Assembly (NCBI GenBank): GCA_009925955.1
Contig: RFPX01000004.1
Location: 1-19,750 of the forward strand
Direction of reading: 5' to 3'
Length of the DNA: 19,750 nucleotides
Source: Betaproteobacteria bacterium
Lineage (GTDB): Bacteria > Pseudomonadota > Gammaproteobacteria > Burkholderiales > Burkholderiaceae_C
This document shows positions 1-8,070 of this stretch, piece after piece; positions within the stretch are counted from its first letter, which is position 1, and each line of letters opens with the position of its first letter. A program made the position numbers and the translations under genes. A model generated the notes under the pieces. It was not told the origin of the DNA. It worked only from the letters and a program-made list of their open reading frames with translations, and did no database searches.

Positions 1-113
1 GCGACGATTTCCAATGTCGGCCAGGCCTGTGACAAGCGCAGGCGCAACTGCTCCCGCATCAGCCGCTCATCATCGGCCAAGACCGCGCGGATTGAAGGCA
101 GGGTGTTGTTCAT
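1..113 (-). CDS. Response regulator, N-terminal fragment (probable LytTR/AlgR type), cut by left window edge
   Basis: Only the first 37 codons lie in the window. The translation begins MNNTLPSIRAVLADDERLMR, the typical opening of a receiver (CheY-like) domain: a short beta strand followed by the acidic pair D14-D15 that forms part of the metal pocket for aspartyl phosphorylation. The phospho-accepting Asp and the output domain lie outside the window. The start ATG at 113 is preceded by GAGG and AAGG, the first overlapping the TGA of the upstream membrane-protein gene, so the two genes are closely coupled (10-base gap). A LytS-type kinase (539-1978) lies two genes upstream on the same strand, which makes a LytTR-type regulator the likeliest identity; that output domain is inferred from context, not seen. 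Confidence 0.85.
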   Translation of the reverse strand, partial: MNNTLPSIRAVLADDERLMREQLRLRLSQAWPTLEIV

Positions 114-123
114 GGCCTTGGCC

Positions 124-477
124 TCAGGGCTGCGGGCGTGAGCGTTGTACGAGCCACCAAATCAGGGCCGCCACCAGCAGCACCGGCGCCAGGGCCACCA
201 GCCCGCCCAACACGGTTCCGATCAGCCCGATCACCAGGGCCAGCAACAAGAGCACGGGCACCACGGTCAGCAGGATCAGCAGAGCGGCTGCCACGGCCGC
301 CAGCACCCCCACCAAGCCCCATCCCGAGGGTACGTTCAGGGACCAGGGCTCACCGTCCACGACGATGCGCACGGCGTCTTGCTCTCCAGCCCAGCTCAAG
401 ATACCCGCCACGGCCAGGGTGCCCAGCAGCACGATCAGCAGCATCACCGTCAGTGTGATTTTCCAAAACAGTCGCAT
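124..477 (-). CDS. Small hydrophobic membrane protein between a sensor kinase and its response regulator
   Basis: A 117-residue protein starting MRLFWKITLT. The start at 477 is chosen because GGAGAGG precedes it and because the longer open frame upstream is low-complexity and overlaps the kinase gene. Residues 4-30 form one membrane segment. A short polar stretch follows (about 31-50, EQDAVRIVVDGEPWSLNVPSG), then a long, almost unbroken hydrophobic region (about 53-110) with room for two more helices. It ends WWLVQRSRPQP, a positive tail that suggests a cytoplasmic C terminus. No catalytic motif is visible and I do not recognise a named family. Its place between the kinase and regulator genes (61 bases after one, 10 before the other) suggests an accessory role in signalling or an envelope function under the same control; this is inference. 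Confidence 0.8.
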   Translation of the reverse strand: MRLFWKITLTVMLLIVLLGTLAVAGILSWAGEQDAVRIVVDGEPWSLNVPSGWGLVGVLAAVAAALLILLTVVPVLLLLALVIGLIGTVLGGLVALAPVLLVAALIWWLVQRSRPQP

Positions 478-538
478 GGTCGCCTCTCCAGTGTTGCAGT
501 TCAAACGTAAACGCCAGATGGTGGGAAGGTCGTTCAGA

Positions 539-1978
539 TCAGGTGGCGGGCGTGGCCTCACCGGTGGCCTTGGCGGCGCTGACCACCCGATAGGGCAGGC
601 GGACCACCACGCTGGTGCCACCGCTGGCCATCGGCTCTACGGTCAACTGTGCTGCATCACCATAGCGCAAGGACAGCCGCTCTCGAATGTTCTTCAGGCC
701 GGTGCCCGGTGAGGCTTGCCAGGTGGGGCTCAAGCCTACGCCGGAGTCGCTCACCGCCAGTTGCAATTGACCATCCACCACGCTGGCCTGAATCACCAGA
801 CGGCCGCCTTGGGCCTGTGGCTCCAGGCCGTGCTTGATGGCGTTTTCCACCAGCATCTGCAGCATCATCGGTGGGCACTCCGCCGACAGCAGGCCGGCCG
901 GAATGTCGATGGCCGTTTCCAGCCGTTCCTCCATGCGCATTTTCAGGATGGCCAAGTAGGGCTCGATCACGGCCTGCTCCTGACCCAGGGTTCGCGACTC
1001 CGCCACACCCCCATCCCGCAGCGAAGGCATGGTGGCCCGAAGCAGATCGATCAGGGCACGCTGCATCCGGCTGGCGCGCGGCGGATCGGTTTCGATCAGG
1101 TGCTCGATGGAGGCCAGGGTGTTGAACAGGAAATGGGGCTCCACCTGGGCCTGCATGGTGGCCATGCGGGCCTCGGCCAACTGGCGCTTGAGCGACTCGG
1201 CTTCAGCCACTTCGTTGGCTTGTGCCGCTTCGGCGCGGGCCTGCAGCTGTCCCTTGTAGGTGAGCTTGATGATGATGGAGGCCAAGATCCACAAGAAGGC
1301 CAAATCGGTGAGGACGTTTTCGGCGTGCACCCGGCTCACCCGCACGGTTTTGCCGGGGTTGCGCGGGCCTTCCACGGCCTCGATCACCGGCTCCTTCAGG
1401 GCCTCTTGGACGGCCCGCTTGGCCTCCTCGATCGCTTCACGAATGGCCGCGGTATCGGCTCCTTCGGGCAGGGTCACGCGTATGGAGGCCTCGTCCTGCC
1501 CCTGACCGTTGCGCCGCACATCCACCCGGATTTCGCGCTCCTTGCCCGGCTCGGAGCCATGGGCTTGAGGCGCTGAGCTTTCCGCACCGGGGGTGGCCGG
1601 TGACGGTTCTGCCGCGCGCTTGAGGACGCGAACGCCGTTCTCGTCGATGCGGATGTCCACGCCCTTGACCTCGGCTTCGGCCGTGCCTTTGGGTGTGGTC
1701 TCGATGCGGATGACCGGCTCCCATGCCTTGGGGGGCGCTGGTGGCTTGGGCGGCGTCGGGGTCTCGTGTTCCTCGGTCACCTCGTGCATCGTCCAGCTGA
1801 ACGGGGGCATGGATTGCAGGATGCCGGCCAGTATCAGCAGCAGGATCGACAGCACGAAGAAGCGCTTCCAACTGATGCCCACCAGCCAGGTGGCGTAGTT
1901 GTGAAAGCCCCGCACCAGGGGCTGAAGGCGCTGGGCCCAGGGGGTTTTGGCGGGGGCTTTGGGGGTGGAAGTGCTCAT
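539..1978 (-). CDS. LytS/AlgZ-type sensor histidine kinase
   Basis: A 479-residue membrane kinase of the His_kinase (LytS/YehU/AlgZ) class. Residues about 38-57 (FFVLSILLLILAGILQSM) form the first membrane helix and about 221-240 (VLTDLAFLWILASIIIKLTY) the second, enclosing a roughly 160-residue extracytoplasmic region rich in Pro and charged residues. A short coiled coil leads to the phospho-acceptor motif QVEPHFLFNTLASIEHL, with His at about 282. The ATP-binding domain shows MLVENAIKHG (N box, Asn about 379), SDSGVGL (G1) and GTGLKNIRERL (G2). The start chosen is ATG at 1978 (MSTSTPKAP); a TTG six codons upstream is possible but less likely. Downstream lie a small membrane protein and a response regulator, forming a three-gene signalling operon. 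The signal sensed cannot be told from sequence. Confidence 0.93.
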   Translation of the reverse strand: MSTSTPKAPAKTPWAQRLQPLVRGFHNYATWLVGISWKRFFVLSILLLILAGILQSMPPFSWTMHEVTEEHETPTPPKPPAPPKAWEPVIRIETTPKGTAEAEVKGVDIRIDENGVRVLKRAAEPSPATPGAESSAPQAHGSEPGKEREIRVDVRRNGQGQDEASIRVTLPEGADTAAIREAIEEAKRAVQEALKEPVIEAVEGPRNPGKTVRVSRVHAENVLTDLAFLWILASIIIKLTYKGQLQARAEAAQANEVAEAESLKRQLAEARMATMQAQVEPHFLFNTLASIEHLIETDPPRASRMQRALIDLLRATMPSLRDGGVAESRTLGQEQAVIEPYLAILKMRMEERLETAIDIPAGLLSAECPPMMLQMLVENAIKHGLEPQAQGGRLVIQASVVDGQLQLAVSDSGVGLSPTWQASPGTGLKNIRERLSLRYGDAAQLTVEPMASGGTSVVVRLPYRVVSAAKATGEATPAT

Positions 1979-2013
1979 CTTGGTTCCATCATGCAAGGTG
2001 ATGGCACTCTACG

Positions 2014-2028
2014 GCGCTGAGCCAGCGC
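2014..2028. terminator. Hairpin between the viaA-like gene and the kinase gene
   Basis: A perfect 6-base inverted repeat, GCGCTG and CAGCGC, with a 3-base loop lies in the 134-base gap between the end of the VWA gene (2113) and the kinase start (1978). No T-run follows in the minus direction, so it is at best a weak terminator. It could instead be part of the kinase promoter region. Nothing else definite is seen in this gap. Confidence 0.25.
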
Positions 2029-2112
2029 AGGCAGCACCGAAGCGACGAAGTGTCGTGGCGGGCGATAGGCTGCATCCTGGGCGAACGGCGCTGCAGGGCT
2101 GGGGGTCACCGT

Positions 2113-3618
2113 TCAGGACTCGGGTGGGCCCAGGCCCCGGGCATGGCGAGCCGCGCGCTCACTCAAGGCGTTGGGAAAGAACAAGGCCGTCAGGCTCTTG
2201 CTGTGAACCGGCGAAAAACCCGCCCCGCCCGACCCGTGCGACACCCCCGGCGGGGCGTCGCGCCGCCAGTCGCGCACCCAATGGATCTCGTCGGCCACTT
2301 CCAGCAGGCCCATGGTCTCGCGGTCTCCGATCAGCAGACCGAAGACCCGCAGGCCCAGTTCGGTCCGTGCCGCGTCCAGCTGCTCCAGGGTGGCGGGCGT
2401 GCAGCCGAATTCGCCGTCGCTGACGATGAGGACATCGGCGCTGGCCCACCGCCGCTCGTGCACGCGGGCGATGGCCCGCTCGATGGGTGTCTGCACATCG
2501 GTGCCGCCGTCAAAGCCCTGGCCGATCAGCTCCATCAGGCGATGGAAACCTTCGGGGCTGAAGTCCAGTTCGCGTTCGATCACCTCGTCAGGCCCACCGA
2601 AGGCCATGACGACGCACCCGCGGCGCTCCTGCTGGGCCACCCGGGTTGCTTCCAGCACCACCGCCTTGGCGATGGACTCTGGTGCGCCCTGCATGGAGCC
2701 CGATGTATCCAGGCAGATGAGCAGGGGGCCGCGCTCCAGCGGTGGGTTCGCCGTGGGATGGGTGCGGTGGCGTGGGGTGGCCTGGGGGTCAGGCCGCCAG
2801 TCCACCAGCAGGGCCTGGCTGTCGTAGGTCAGCAGCCGCGCCTCGGCCTTGCGCGCGCGCCACCACTTGTGCAGCACGGGGTGGCGCAGTTGCTGGAGCT
2901 CGCTGCCCAAGAGCCGCTCCAGCCGGTCTCCCAGTCGGATGCCGCGCAGTTCACCGGGCGCGTCGGGCAGCACGGTTTCCACCGGCTTCAAGCCCGCCGC
3001 AGGCTGCGGGCCCGACACGGCGTCGCGCGGCGCCGGCGGGTGGTGGACCGCGGTCAGCGGGCGTTGCATGCGGCCCACGCGGCGCAGCAGCGCGGCCAGT
3101 TCGGGCCGTTGCGCCATCAGAGCGGCCAGGCGCCGGGCTTCGTGCCATGCCCGGCTGCGCAGGTGGCCCTTGAGCGCATCCCAGTGCAGATGCTCACCTT
3201 CGCCCATGCTTTGCAGCAAGGCCTGCGCTTCCTCCCAGTCTGCCCGCTCCACCGCCCACTCGGCGCGAAAGGCTTGGGCCATCTCCAGAATCGCCTCGCT
3301 GCGCGCTTGTGCCTCGTGCCGGTCGATCAGGCGGTCAGCGTGCCACAGGGCCGTGCGCAGCAGCTGCAAGGTCGTTTCGGGGCTGCCCCGTGTGAGTGCG
3401 CTCAGCTGCAGGTCTGCCACGGCTTGGCGCAGGGCAGCCGCCACGGGCGGGTCGCCCAGGTCGGCGTTGTGGTCGGGCATCTCACCGGCCAAGAGCCGGT
3501 CCCACCAATGCGCCAGATGGGCCAGCCGCGGCCCTGGCTGGCCGCTGCTGCACACCAAGCCCGGCAGCCACAGCTCGCGCGCCAGTGCTTCGAGCAGCGG
3601 GCTTGGGTCGGCACCCAT
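2113..3618 (-). CDS. viaA: ViaA-like von Willebrand factor A (VWA) domain protein
   Basis: A 501-residue protein (E. coli ViaA is 483). The N-terminal 290 residues are mainly helical and include an RPELAALLRRVGRMQ segment resembling ViaA's RPELxxLAxxLGR region. The VWA domain starts near residue 297 with RGPLLICLDTSGSMQG. Its MIDAS metal site is complete: DTSGS at 304-308, Thr of GGTD at 373, and Asp of SDGEF at 401. In characterised pairs, ViaA works with the MoxR ATPase RavA. Here the start ATG at 3618 shares its A with the TGA stop of the RavA-like gene, so translation is coupled; a longer open frame upstream only overlaps that gene. The C-terminal ~60 residues after the VWA fold are Gly/Ser/Ala-rich and not recognised. 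The family call is strong; exact orthology to ViaA is inferred. Confidence 0.88.
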   Translation of the reverse strand: MGADPSPLLEALARELWLPGLVCSSGQPGPRLAHLAHWWDRLLAGEMPDHNADLGDPPVAAALRQAVADLQLSALTRGSPETTLQLLRTALWHADRLIDRHEAQARSEAILEMAQAFRAEWAVERADWEEAQALLQSMGEGEHLHWDALKGHLRSRAWHEARRLAALMAQRPELAALLRRVGRMQRPLTAVHHPPAPRDAVSGPQPAAGLKPVETVLPDAPGELRGIRLGDRLERLLGSELQQLRHPVLHKWWRARKAEARLLTYDSQALLVDWRPDPQATPRHRTHPTANPPLERGPLLICLDTSGSMQGAPESIAKAVVLEATRVAQQERRGCVVMAFGGPDEVIERELDFSPEGFHRLMELIGQGFDGGTDVQTPIERAIARVHERRWASADVLIVSDGEFGCTPATLEQLDAARTELGLRVFGLLIGDRETMGLLEVADEIHWVRDWRRDAPPGVSHGSGGAGFSPVHSKSLTALFFPNALSERAARHARGLGPPES

Positions 3619-5096
3619 CAGCTGGTGACGGTGATGGGTGCCGGCACGTCGGCCAGGTCTTCGTTGACCGGCAAGGCTGCGAAACCCTGCTCGGCGGCTT
3701 GCAGCCGTTGCACCAACGCGGCCAGCAAGGCCACCCGCTCGCCCAAGGGCGCCAAGGTCTCGTGGGCCCAGGACGGTGGCAGCCACAGCCGGCCCAGCAG
3801 CCTGCCCTGAAGCTCGGACCAGTCGGCCTGGGCCTGCGCATGCGCGGCCTGTACCGATGCCCGAAGGTCTTGCACCTGGGCCACCCGGGCACGAATGTGC
3901 AGGGGGCTCCAGCGCTTGCGCAGGTGCGCCTGTGCGCGCTCCGAATACAAGCGCAGCATCTCGCTGTTGCCCCCCGTGCCTTCTGTGGCTTGGGCGCCGC
4001 CCAGGCTGCGCGCCAGGGCCATCTTGCCGGCGGACTCCGCACCCTCTTCGGCCAGGGCCTGGGTTTCGATTTCCAGCTGTTTTTCGAAGGCCTGAGCGCT
4101 GTGGCGCCAGCCTGGGGCATCAGCGGGCCCCACCCGCAGCACGTCTTGCTGCCACCACCGCATCACCTGATCCAGCGCCTGTGGGTTGGGGGCGGTGACG
4201 TAGGCGGCCAGCCAAAGGTCGCAGGGCTCCACCGTGGGGCGCCCTTCGGCCGCGGCGGCCACCCGCAGCAGGCGTGCCAGGGCCCGCCATCGCCGGTCGG
4301 ATACCACCACGTTCCCCGCCTTCAGCAGGGTGCGCAGCGCGTGCATGGCCTGCAGTGTGTCGGGGGTGAGCACCACCGAGGCCGCGGCGTCCTCGACGAC
4401 CTGACGGCTGGCGGCACTCAATCGCTCAGCCAGCGGTGCTTCGTTGGCGGCCGTGCGCGCGGTGGAGCGCAGGGGGGGCTGCGCCAAATCAGAGGCCACC
4501 AGGGCCTCAAACGAGGCATCGCCCACCGGCTGCACCGGCACCCGCAGCAAGAAGCGGTCGTGAAAGGCCTGCAACGCCTCGTCTTCAGGCGTCTCGTTGC
4601 TGGCACCCACCACCGTCACCAGGGGCACCGGCAGCCGCTGCGTGCCGTTGTCGAACACGCGCTCGTTGAGCAGGGTCAGCAGCGCATTGAGGATGGCCGA
4701 GTTCGCTTTGAACACCTCGTCGAGAAAGGCCACCTGCGCTGTGGGCAGGTAGCCTTCGACCAGGCGTTCGTAGCGGTCGTCCTCCAGGGCCTTGAGCGAC
4801 AAGGGCCCGAACAGCTCCTCAGGGGTCGAAAACCGGGTGAGCAGCCGCTCGAAGCAGACCGTGGTGCCACTGCCCTGGGCTGGGGCTTCGATGACCTTTT
4901 GCAAGCGGCGCGCCAGCTCACTCTTGGCGGTACCCGGTGGGCCCAAGAGCAACACATGCTCGCCAGCCACCGCAGCCAGCAAGACCAGCCGCGCGGCCGC
5001 GTCACGCTCCAGCAAGCCGGCTTCGAGGACCTCGATCATCGAAGACAGCGCGGCGCGCGAGGGCGCTGCGGGCTGGGCCAAGGCCTGTGTGCTCAT
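3618..5096 (-). CDS. ravA: RavA-like MoxR-family AAA+ ATPase
   Basis: A 492-residue MoxR-class AAA+ protein close in pattern to RavA (E. coli 498). Walker A is GPPGTAKS at 52-59, followed by the RavA-type block LLTRFSTPEELFGPLSLKAL (85-104). Walker B is VAFLDE at 122-127, sensor 1 ASNE at 165-168, and FHDRFLLR at 178-185 supplies the arginine region. A VSDRRWRALARLL segment matches the RavA triple-helical domain. The C terminus has ADWSELQGRLLG and LWLPPSWA, echoing the end of E. coli RavA. Between these, residues about 330-440 look helical and I do not see the beta-rich LARA domain that binds LdcI. The start ATG at 5096 (MSTQALAQPA) overlaps the upstream hydrolase stop as ATGA. RavA/ViaA are thought to remodel or mature protein complexes; the substrate here is unknown. 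Confidence 0.9.
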   Translation of the reverse strand: MSTQALAQPAAPSRAALSSMIEVLEAGLLERDAAARLVLLAAVAGEHVLLLGPPGTAKSELARRLQKVIEAPAQGSGTTVCFERLLTRFSTPEELFGPLSLKALEDDRYERLVEGYLPTAQVAFLDEVFKANSAILNALLTLLNERVFDNGTQRLPVPLVTVVGASNETPEDEALQAFHDRFLLRVPVQPVGDASFEALVASDLAQPPLRSTARTAANEAPLAERLSAASRQVVEDAAASVVLTPDTLQAMHALRTLLKAGNVVVSDRRWRALARLLRVAAAAEGRPTVEPCDLWLAAYVTAPNPQALDQVMRWWQQDVLRVGPADAPGWRHSAQAFEKQLEIETQALAEEGAESAGKMALARSLGGAQATEGTGGNSEMLRLYSERAQAHLRKRWSPLHIRARVAQVQDLRASVQAAHAQAQADWSELQGRLLGRLWLPPSWAHETLAPLGERVALLAALVQRLQAAEQGFAALPVNEDLADVPAPITVTS

Positions 5097-6043
5097 GCCA
5101 TCACCACGTCGGCACCCTGGAGCTGCACCACGCCGTCGTCCACCAGGCTCTGGAGGATGCGGGGCACGAAGGCCTGCGGCTCTGCCTGCATCAACTGTCG
5201 AACCGCCTCGCGTTGGGCCAGGGGGCACTCGGCCAGCCAGGCGCACAGGGCCTGGCGGTCACGGCGTCGGTGCTCCAGCAAGTGGAACACCATCATCACC
5301 CGCAGCGCGTGGCGCGCATGGTGTGCGGGGTGCGCCCGCAGGTGTTGCAGCCGCTTGCGGCTGATCGCCAGCGCGTCTTCCACCTCGCAAAAGGGCTCGC
5401 CGTGGCCCGGGATCACCACGGCAGGCGCCAAGGACTCGATCAGGTCCAGGGCGGCCAAGGCGGGGCCAAAGCCATCATGCCCGTCGAGTTCGGGGAAGGT
5501 CAGCGCCACCTTGTTGCGCCACAGGGCATCACCGGAAATCATCACCCGGTGTTCAGCCTGAAACAGCAGGACCGCATCGGGGTCGTGACCACCCACGCCG
5601 TGCACCTGCCAGGTGTGACCGCCCAATTCCACCGCCTGCCCGGGTTGCAGGGCGTGGTCGACCTGGAAGGGGTGGCAGGTTTGCCCCGTCAGGCGGTAGG
5701 TCAGGCGCTCTTGGTCCCAGTGGCGTGCCTTTTCAAAGGCCGCCTGCGGAACCCAGGTTTGAACCTGGGGCCAGCGCGCCTGCAGCGCGCGGTTGCCGCC
5801 GCAATGGTCGGAGTGCAGGTGCGTGTTCAGGATGCGCGCCAGCCGGCGCCCCTGCAGGGCGGTCTCCAGCAGGGCCACCGTCTGTGGGGCATGGCTGGAG
5901 TAGCCGGTGTCCACCACGCTGGCGCCGCCGCCGGGGGCGTCCAGGAAGACCACCTGGTTGGACGAGAGCCAATCTCGCTGCAGCACCTGCAGGTGCAAGG
6001 GCTCAAAGACCGAGGCCAGGTTCGGGGCGGGTACCGCTTGCAT
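5093..6043 (-). CDS. Metallo-beta-lactamase-fold hydrolase (glyoxalase II-like)
   Basis: A 316-residue MBL-fold protein. The metal-binding motif THLHSDH gives H75, H77, D79 and H80. Further ligands are H153 (GVGGHDPDA), D172 (MISGDALW) and H214 (IPGHGEPF), so the two-metal site is complete. After the MBL fold, about 90 C-terminal residues are helical and end in a winged-helix-like segment (FVPRILQSLVDDGVVQLQG). This resembles MBL hydrolases with a C-terminal DNA-binding-like domain, as in LACTB2 or the BLACT-WH group. No signal peptide is visible, so it should be cytoplasmic. The substrate cannot be told; a thioester or lactone is plausible. It overlaps the RavA-like gene by 4 bases and follows the acyl-CoA ligase by 69 bases, so it may be co-transcribed with both. 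Confidence 0.9.
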   Translation of the reverse strand: MQAVPAPNLASVFEPLHLQVLQRDWLSSNQVVFLDAPGGGASVVDTGYSSHAPQTVALLETALQGRRLARILNTHLHSDHCGGNRALQARWPQVQTWVPQAAFEKARHWDQERLTYRLTGQTCHPFQVDHALQPGQAVELGGHTWQVHGVGGHDPDAVLLFQAEHRVMISGDALWRNKVALTFPELDGHDGFGPALAALDLIESLAPAVVIPGHGEPFCEVEDALAISRKRLQHLRAHPAHHARHALRVMMVFHLLEHRRRDRQALCAWLAECPLAQREAVRQLMQAEPQAFVPRILQSLVDDGVVQLQGADVVMA

Positions 6044-6103
6044 GGTTCCATTGTGACGCCGGATGGCGCGTCATGGCACCCTGGCGTCGCCGCGCCGCCT
6101 AAG

Positions 6104-6119
6104 CGCCTGGCTTCAGGCG
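6104..6119. terminator. Short hairpin over the fadD stop codon
   Basis: CGCCTG and CAGGCG form a 6-base stem with a 4-base loop that spans the TGA stop of the acyl-CoA ligase. No T-run follows on the minus strand. It may only pause or stabilise transcript ends, so read-through into the hydrolase gene is likely. Confidence 0.22.
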
Positions 6120-7861
6120 TCGCTGCGCAACTCGCGCCGCAAGATCTTGCCCACGTTGCTCTTGGGCAGGTCGTCGCGGAACTCGATGATCTTGGGCCGC
6201 TTGTAGGCGGTGAAGTTCTCGCGGCAGTAGGCGGCGATCTCGTCTTCGGAGATGCTGGCACCATCCTTCTTCACCACGAAGAGCTTGACCGCCTCGCCGG
6301 ATCGTTCGTCGGGTATGCCCACGGCGGCACACTCCAGCACGCCGGGGTGCAGGCCCACCACCTGTTCGATTTCGGTGGGGTACACGTTGAAGCCCGAGAC
6401 CAGGATCATGTCCTTCTTGCGGTCGACGATGCGCACATAACCGCGTTCGTCCATGATGCCCACATCGCCACTCTTGAAGTAGCCATCGGGCGTCATCACC
6501 TTGGCGGTTTCATCGGGGCGGTTCCAGTAGCCGGCCATGACCTGGGGGCCCTTGATGCAGATTTCACCCGGCTGGCCAATGGGCACATCGCGCCCATCGT
6601 CGTCGCGGATGGCAATGTCGGTGCTGGGGATGGGCAGGCCGATCGTGCCGCTGAACTCCTTGAGGTCCAAGCGGTTGGAGGTGGCCACGGGCGAGGTTTC
6701 CGACAGGCCATAGCCCTCCACCACGGGGCACCCGGTGACGCGCATCCACTTCTCAGCCGTGGCCTGCTGCACCGCCATGCCACCCCCGTTGCTGACCTTC
6801 AGGCCCGACCAGTCGAGCTTGGCGAACTCGGGCTCATTGGCCAGGGCGTTGAACAGCGTGTTGACCGCCGGGAACATGTTCACCTTCACGTTGCGCAGCG
6901 TGTTGATGAAGCCCGGGATGTCGCGCGGGTTGGGGATCAGCAGGTTCTGTGAGCCCATGCGCGCACCCATGAGGTAGCAAATGGTCAGCGCGAAGATGTG
7001 ATACAGGGGCAGTGCGCACACGATCACCAGTTGCTTGTGACCGATCTCGTCGAGCTTGGGCTTGAACCAGGCTTCGGTCTGCAGCACATTGGCCACCACG
7101 TTGCGGTGCAGCAGCGTGGCGCCTTTGGACACGCCCGTGGTGCCGCCGGTGTATTGCAAAAAGGCCACGTCGTCAGGCGAGATGGTGGGCCGCTGCAAGG
7201 TGCGGCTGCGGCCCTGTTCGATGGCCTGGCGCCAGCGCGTGACGGTGCGGCCGCCGTCCAGCGGCAGCCGGTACTCGGGCACCATCTTGCGCAGGTGGCG
7301 CACCGCGAAATTCACGAAGCGGCCCTTCCACCAACCGATCAAGTCGCCCAGGCCGGTGACCACCACGTGCTTCACATCGGTCTTGTCGATGGCTTCTTCC
7401 AAGGTGCTGGCGAAGTTCTCCAGCACGATGATGGCCTTGGCACCCGAATCCTTGAGCTGGTGCTCCAGTTCGCGCGCGGTGTACAGCGGGTTCACGTTCA
7501 CCACCGCGTAGCCCGCACGCAGCACCGCGGCAATGGCCACCATGTACTGGGGCACATTGGGCATCATCAGGGCCACCCGGTCGCCCTGCTTCAGGCCCGT
7601 GGACTGCAGCCAAGCACCCAGGGCCAGCGACAACTGGTCGATCTGGCCAAAGGTCAGCGTGCGCTCCAGGCAACGCGAGGCCGTGCGATTGGCATAGCGG
7701 CGCATCGAGTCTTCCAGGATGTCCACCAGCGTCAGGTGCGCTGGAACTTCCACGGCGGCGCCGACGCCAGGCGGATAGTGTTCCAGCCAGGGTTGCGCAG
7801 TTTGTGCAGTGCCGGCCATGCGCGCAGGCGCGGCCGCTGTGGGCAGGTCGATGACGGTCAC
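6113..7861 (-). CDS. fadD: Long-chain fatty-acid--CoA ligase
   Basis: This enzyme activates fatty acids to acyl-CoA in two steps through an acyl-AMP, feeding beta-oxidation. The 582-residue product carries the adenylate-forming signature YTGGTTGVSKGA (about 237-248). It also has VEGYGLSETSP, the FACS-type block YFKSGDVGIMDERGYVRIVD, DRKKDMILVSGFNVYPTEIE, and the C-terminal catalytic lysine motif KSNVGKILRREL. Length and motif order match FadD (E. coli 561 residues). I choose the GTG at 7861 because GGAG lies five bases upstream. An ATG at 7819 (MAGTAQTAQPWLEHYPPGV) would give 568 residues, close to the family start, but has no ribosome site. The gene is divergent from purT and heads a run toward the MBL-RavA-ViaA genes. 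Confidence 0.94.
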   Translation of the reverse strand: MTVIDLPTAAAPARMAGTAQTAQPWLEHYPPGVGAAVEVPAHLTLVDILEDSMRRYANRTASRCLERTLTFGQIDQLSLALGAWLQSTGLKQGDRVALMMPNVPQYMVAIAAVLRAGYAVVNVNPLYTARELEHQLKDSGAKAIIVLENFASTLEEAIDKTDVKHVVVTGLGDLIGWWKGRFVNFAVRHLRKMVPEYRLPLDGGRTVTRWRQAIEQGRSRTLQRPTISPDDVAFLQYTGGTTGVSKGATLLHRNVVANVLQTEAWFKPKLDEIGHKQLVIVCALPLYHIFALTICYLMGARMGSQNLLIPNPRDIPGFINTLRNVKVNMFPAVNTLFNALANEPEFAKLDWSGLKVSNGGGMAVQQATAEKWMRVTGCPVVEGYGLSETSPVATSNRLDLKEFSGTIGLPIPSTDIAIRDDDGRDVPIGQPGEICIKGPQVMAGYWNRPDETAKVMTPDGYFKSGDVGIMDERGYVRIVDRKKDMILVSGFNVYPTEIEQVVGLHPGVLECAAVGIPDERSGEAVKLFVVKKDGASISEDEIAAYCRENFTAYKRPKIIEFRDDLPKSNVGKILRRELRSDA

Positions 7862-7870
7862 GGGAACTCC
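7859..7870 (-). promoter_or_regulatory. Ribosome binding site that favours a GTG start for fadD
   Basis: On the minus strand GGAG is followed by TTCCC and then GTG. This is the only good Shine-Dalgarno match near the 5' end of the ligase frame and decides the start over the later ATG at 7819, which is preceded only by GC-rich sequence. Confidence 0.5.
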
Positions 7871-8070
7871 GAATTCGGTGGGCTGGGCTGCTCCGGCGGC
7901 GCCGGCGCACCCAGGTGCATGCAGCCCGCGGCATGGTGGCGCGGGTGGCGCCGGTGTGCCACGGGGGTTCCACCAAGGGGCTGCCAATGGGCGCAGTGTA
8001 GGTGCGACCACGCCCCGGGGCCGGCGCTTTCAAACCCGTGCGGCGCATGGGGTCATCCCAGCGCGGGGTT

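Noticed and set aside
2050..7000. Long plus-strand open frames of 586, 721 and 671 codons opposite the viaA, ravA, MBL and fadD genes
   Set aside because: They lie antisense to genes with complete catalytic motifs, show no recognisable domain and are rich in Arg, Gln, Gly, Ala and His, as expected for shadows in high-GC sequence.
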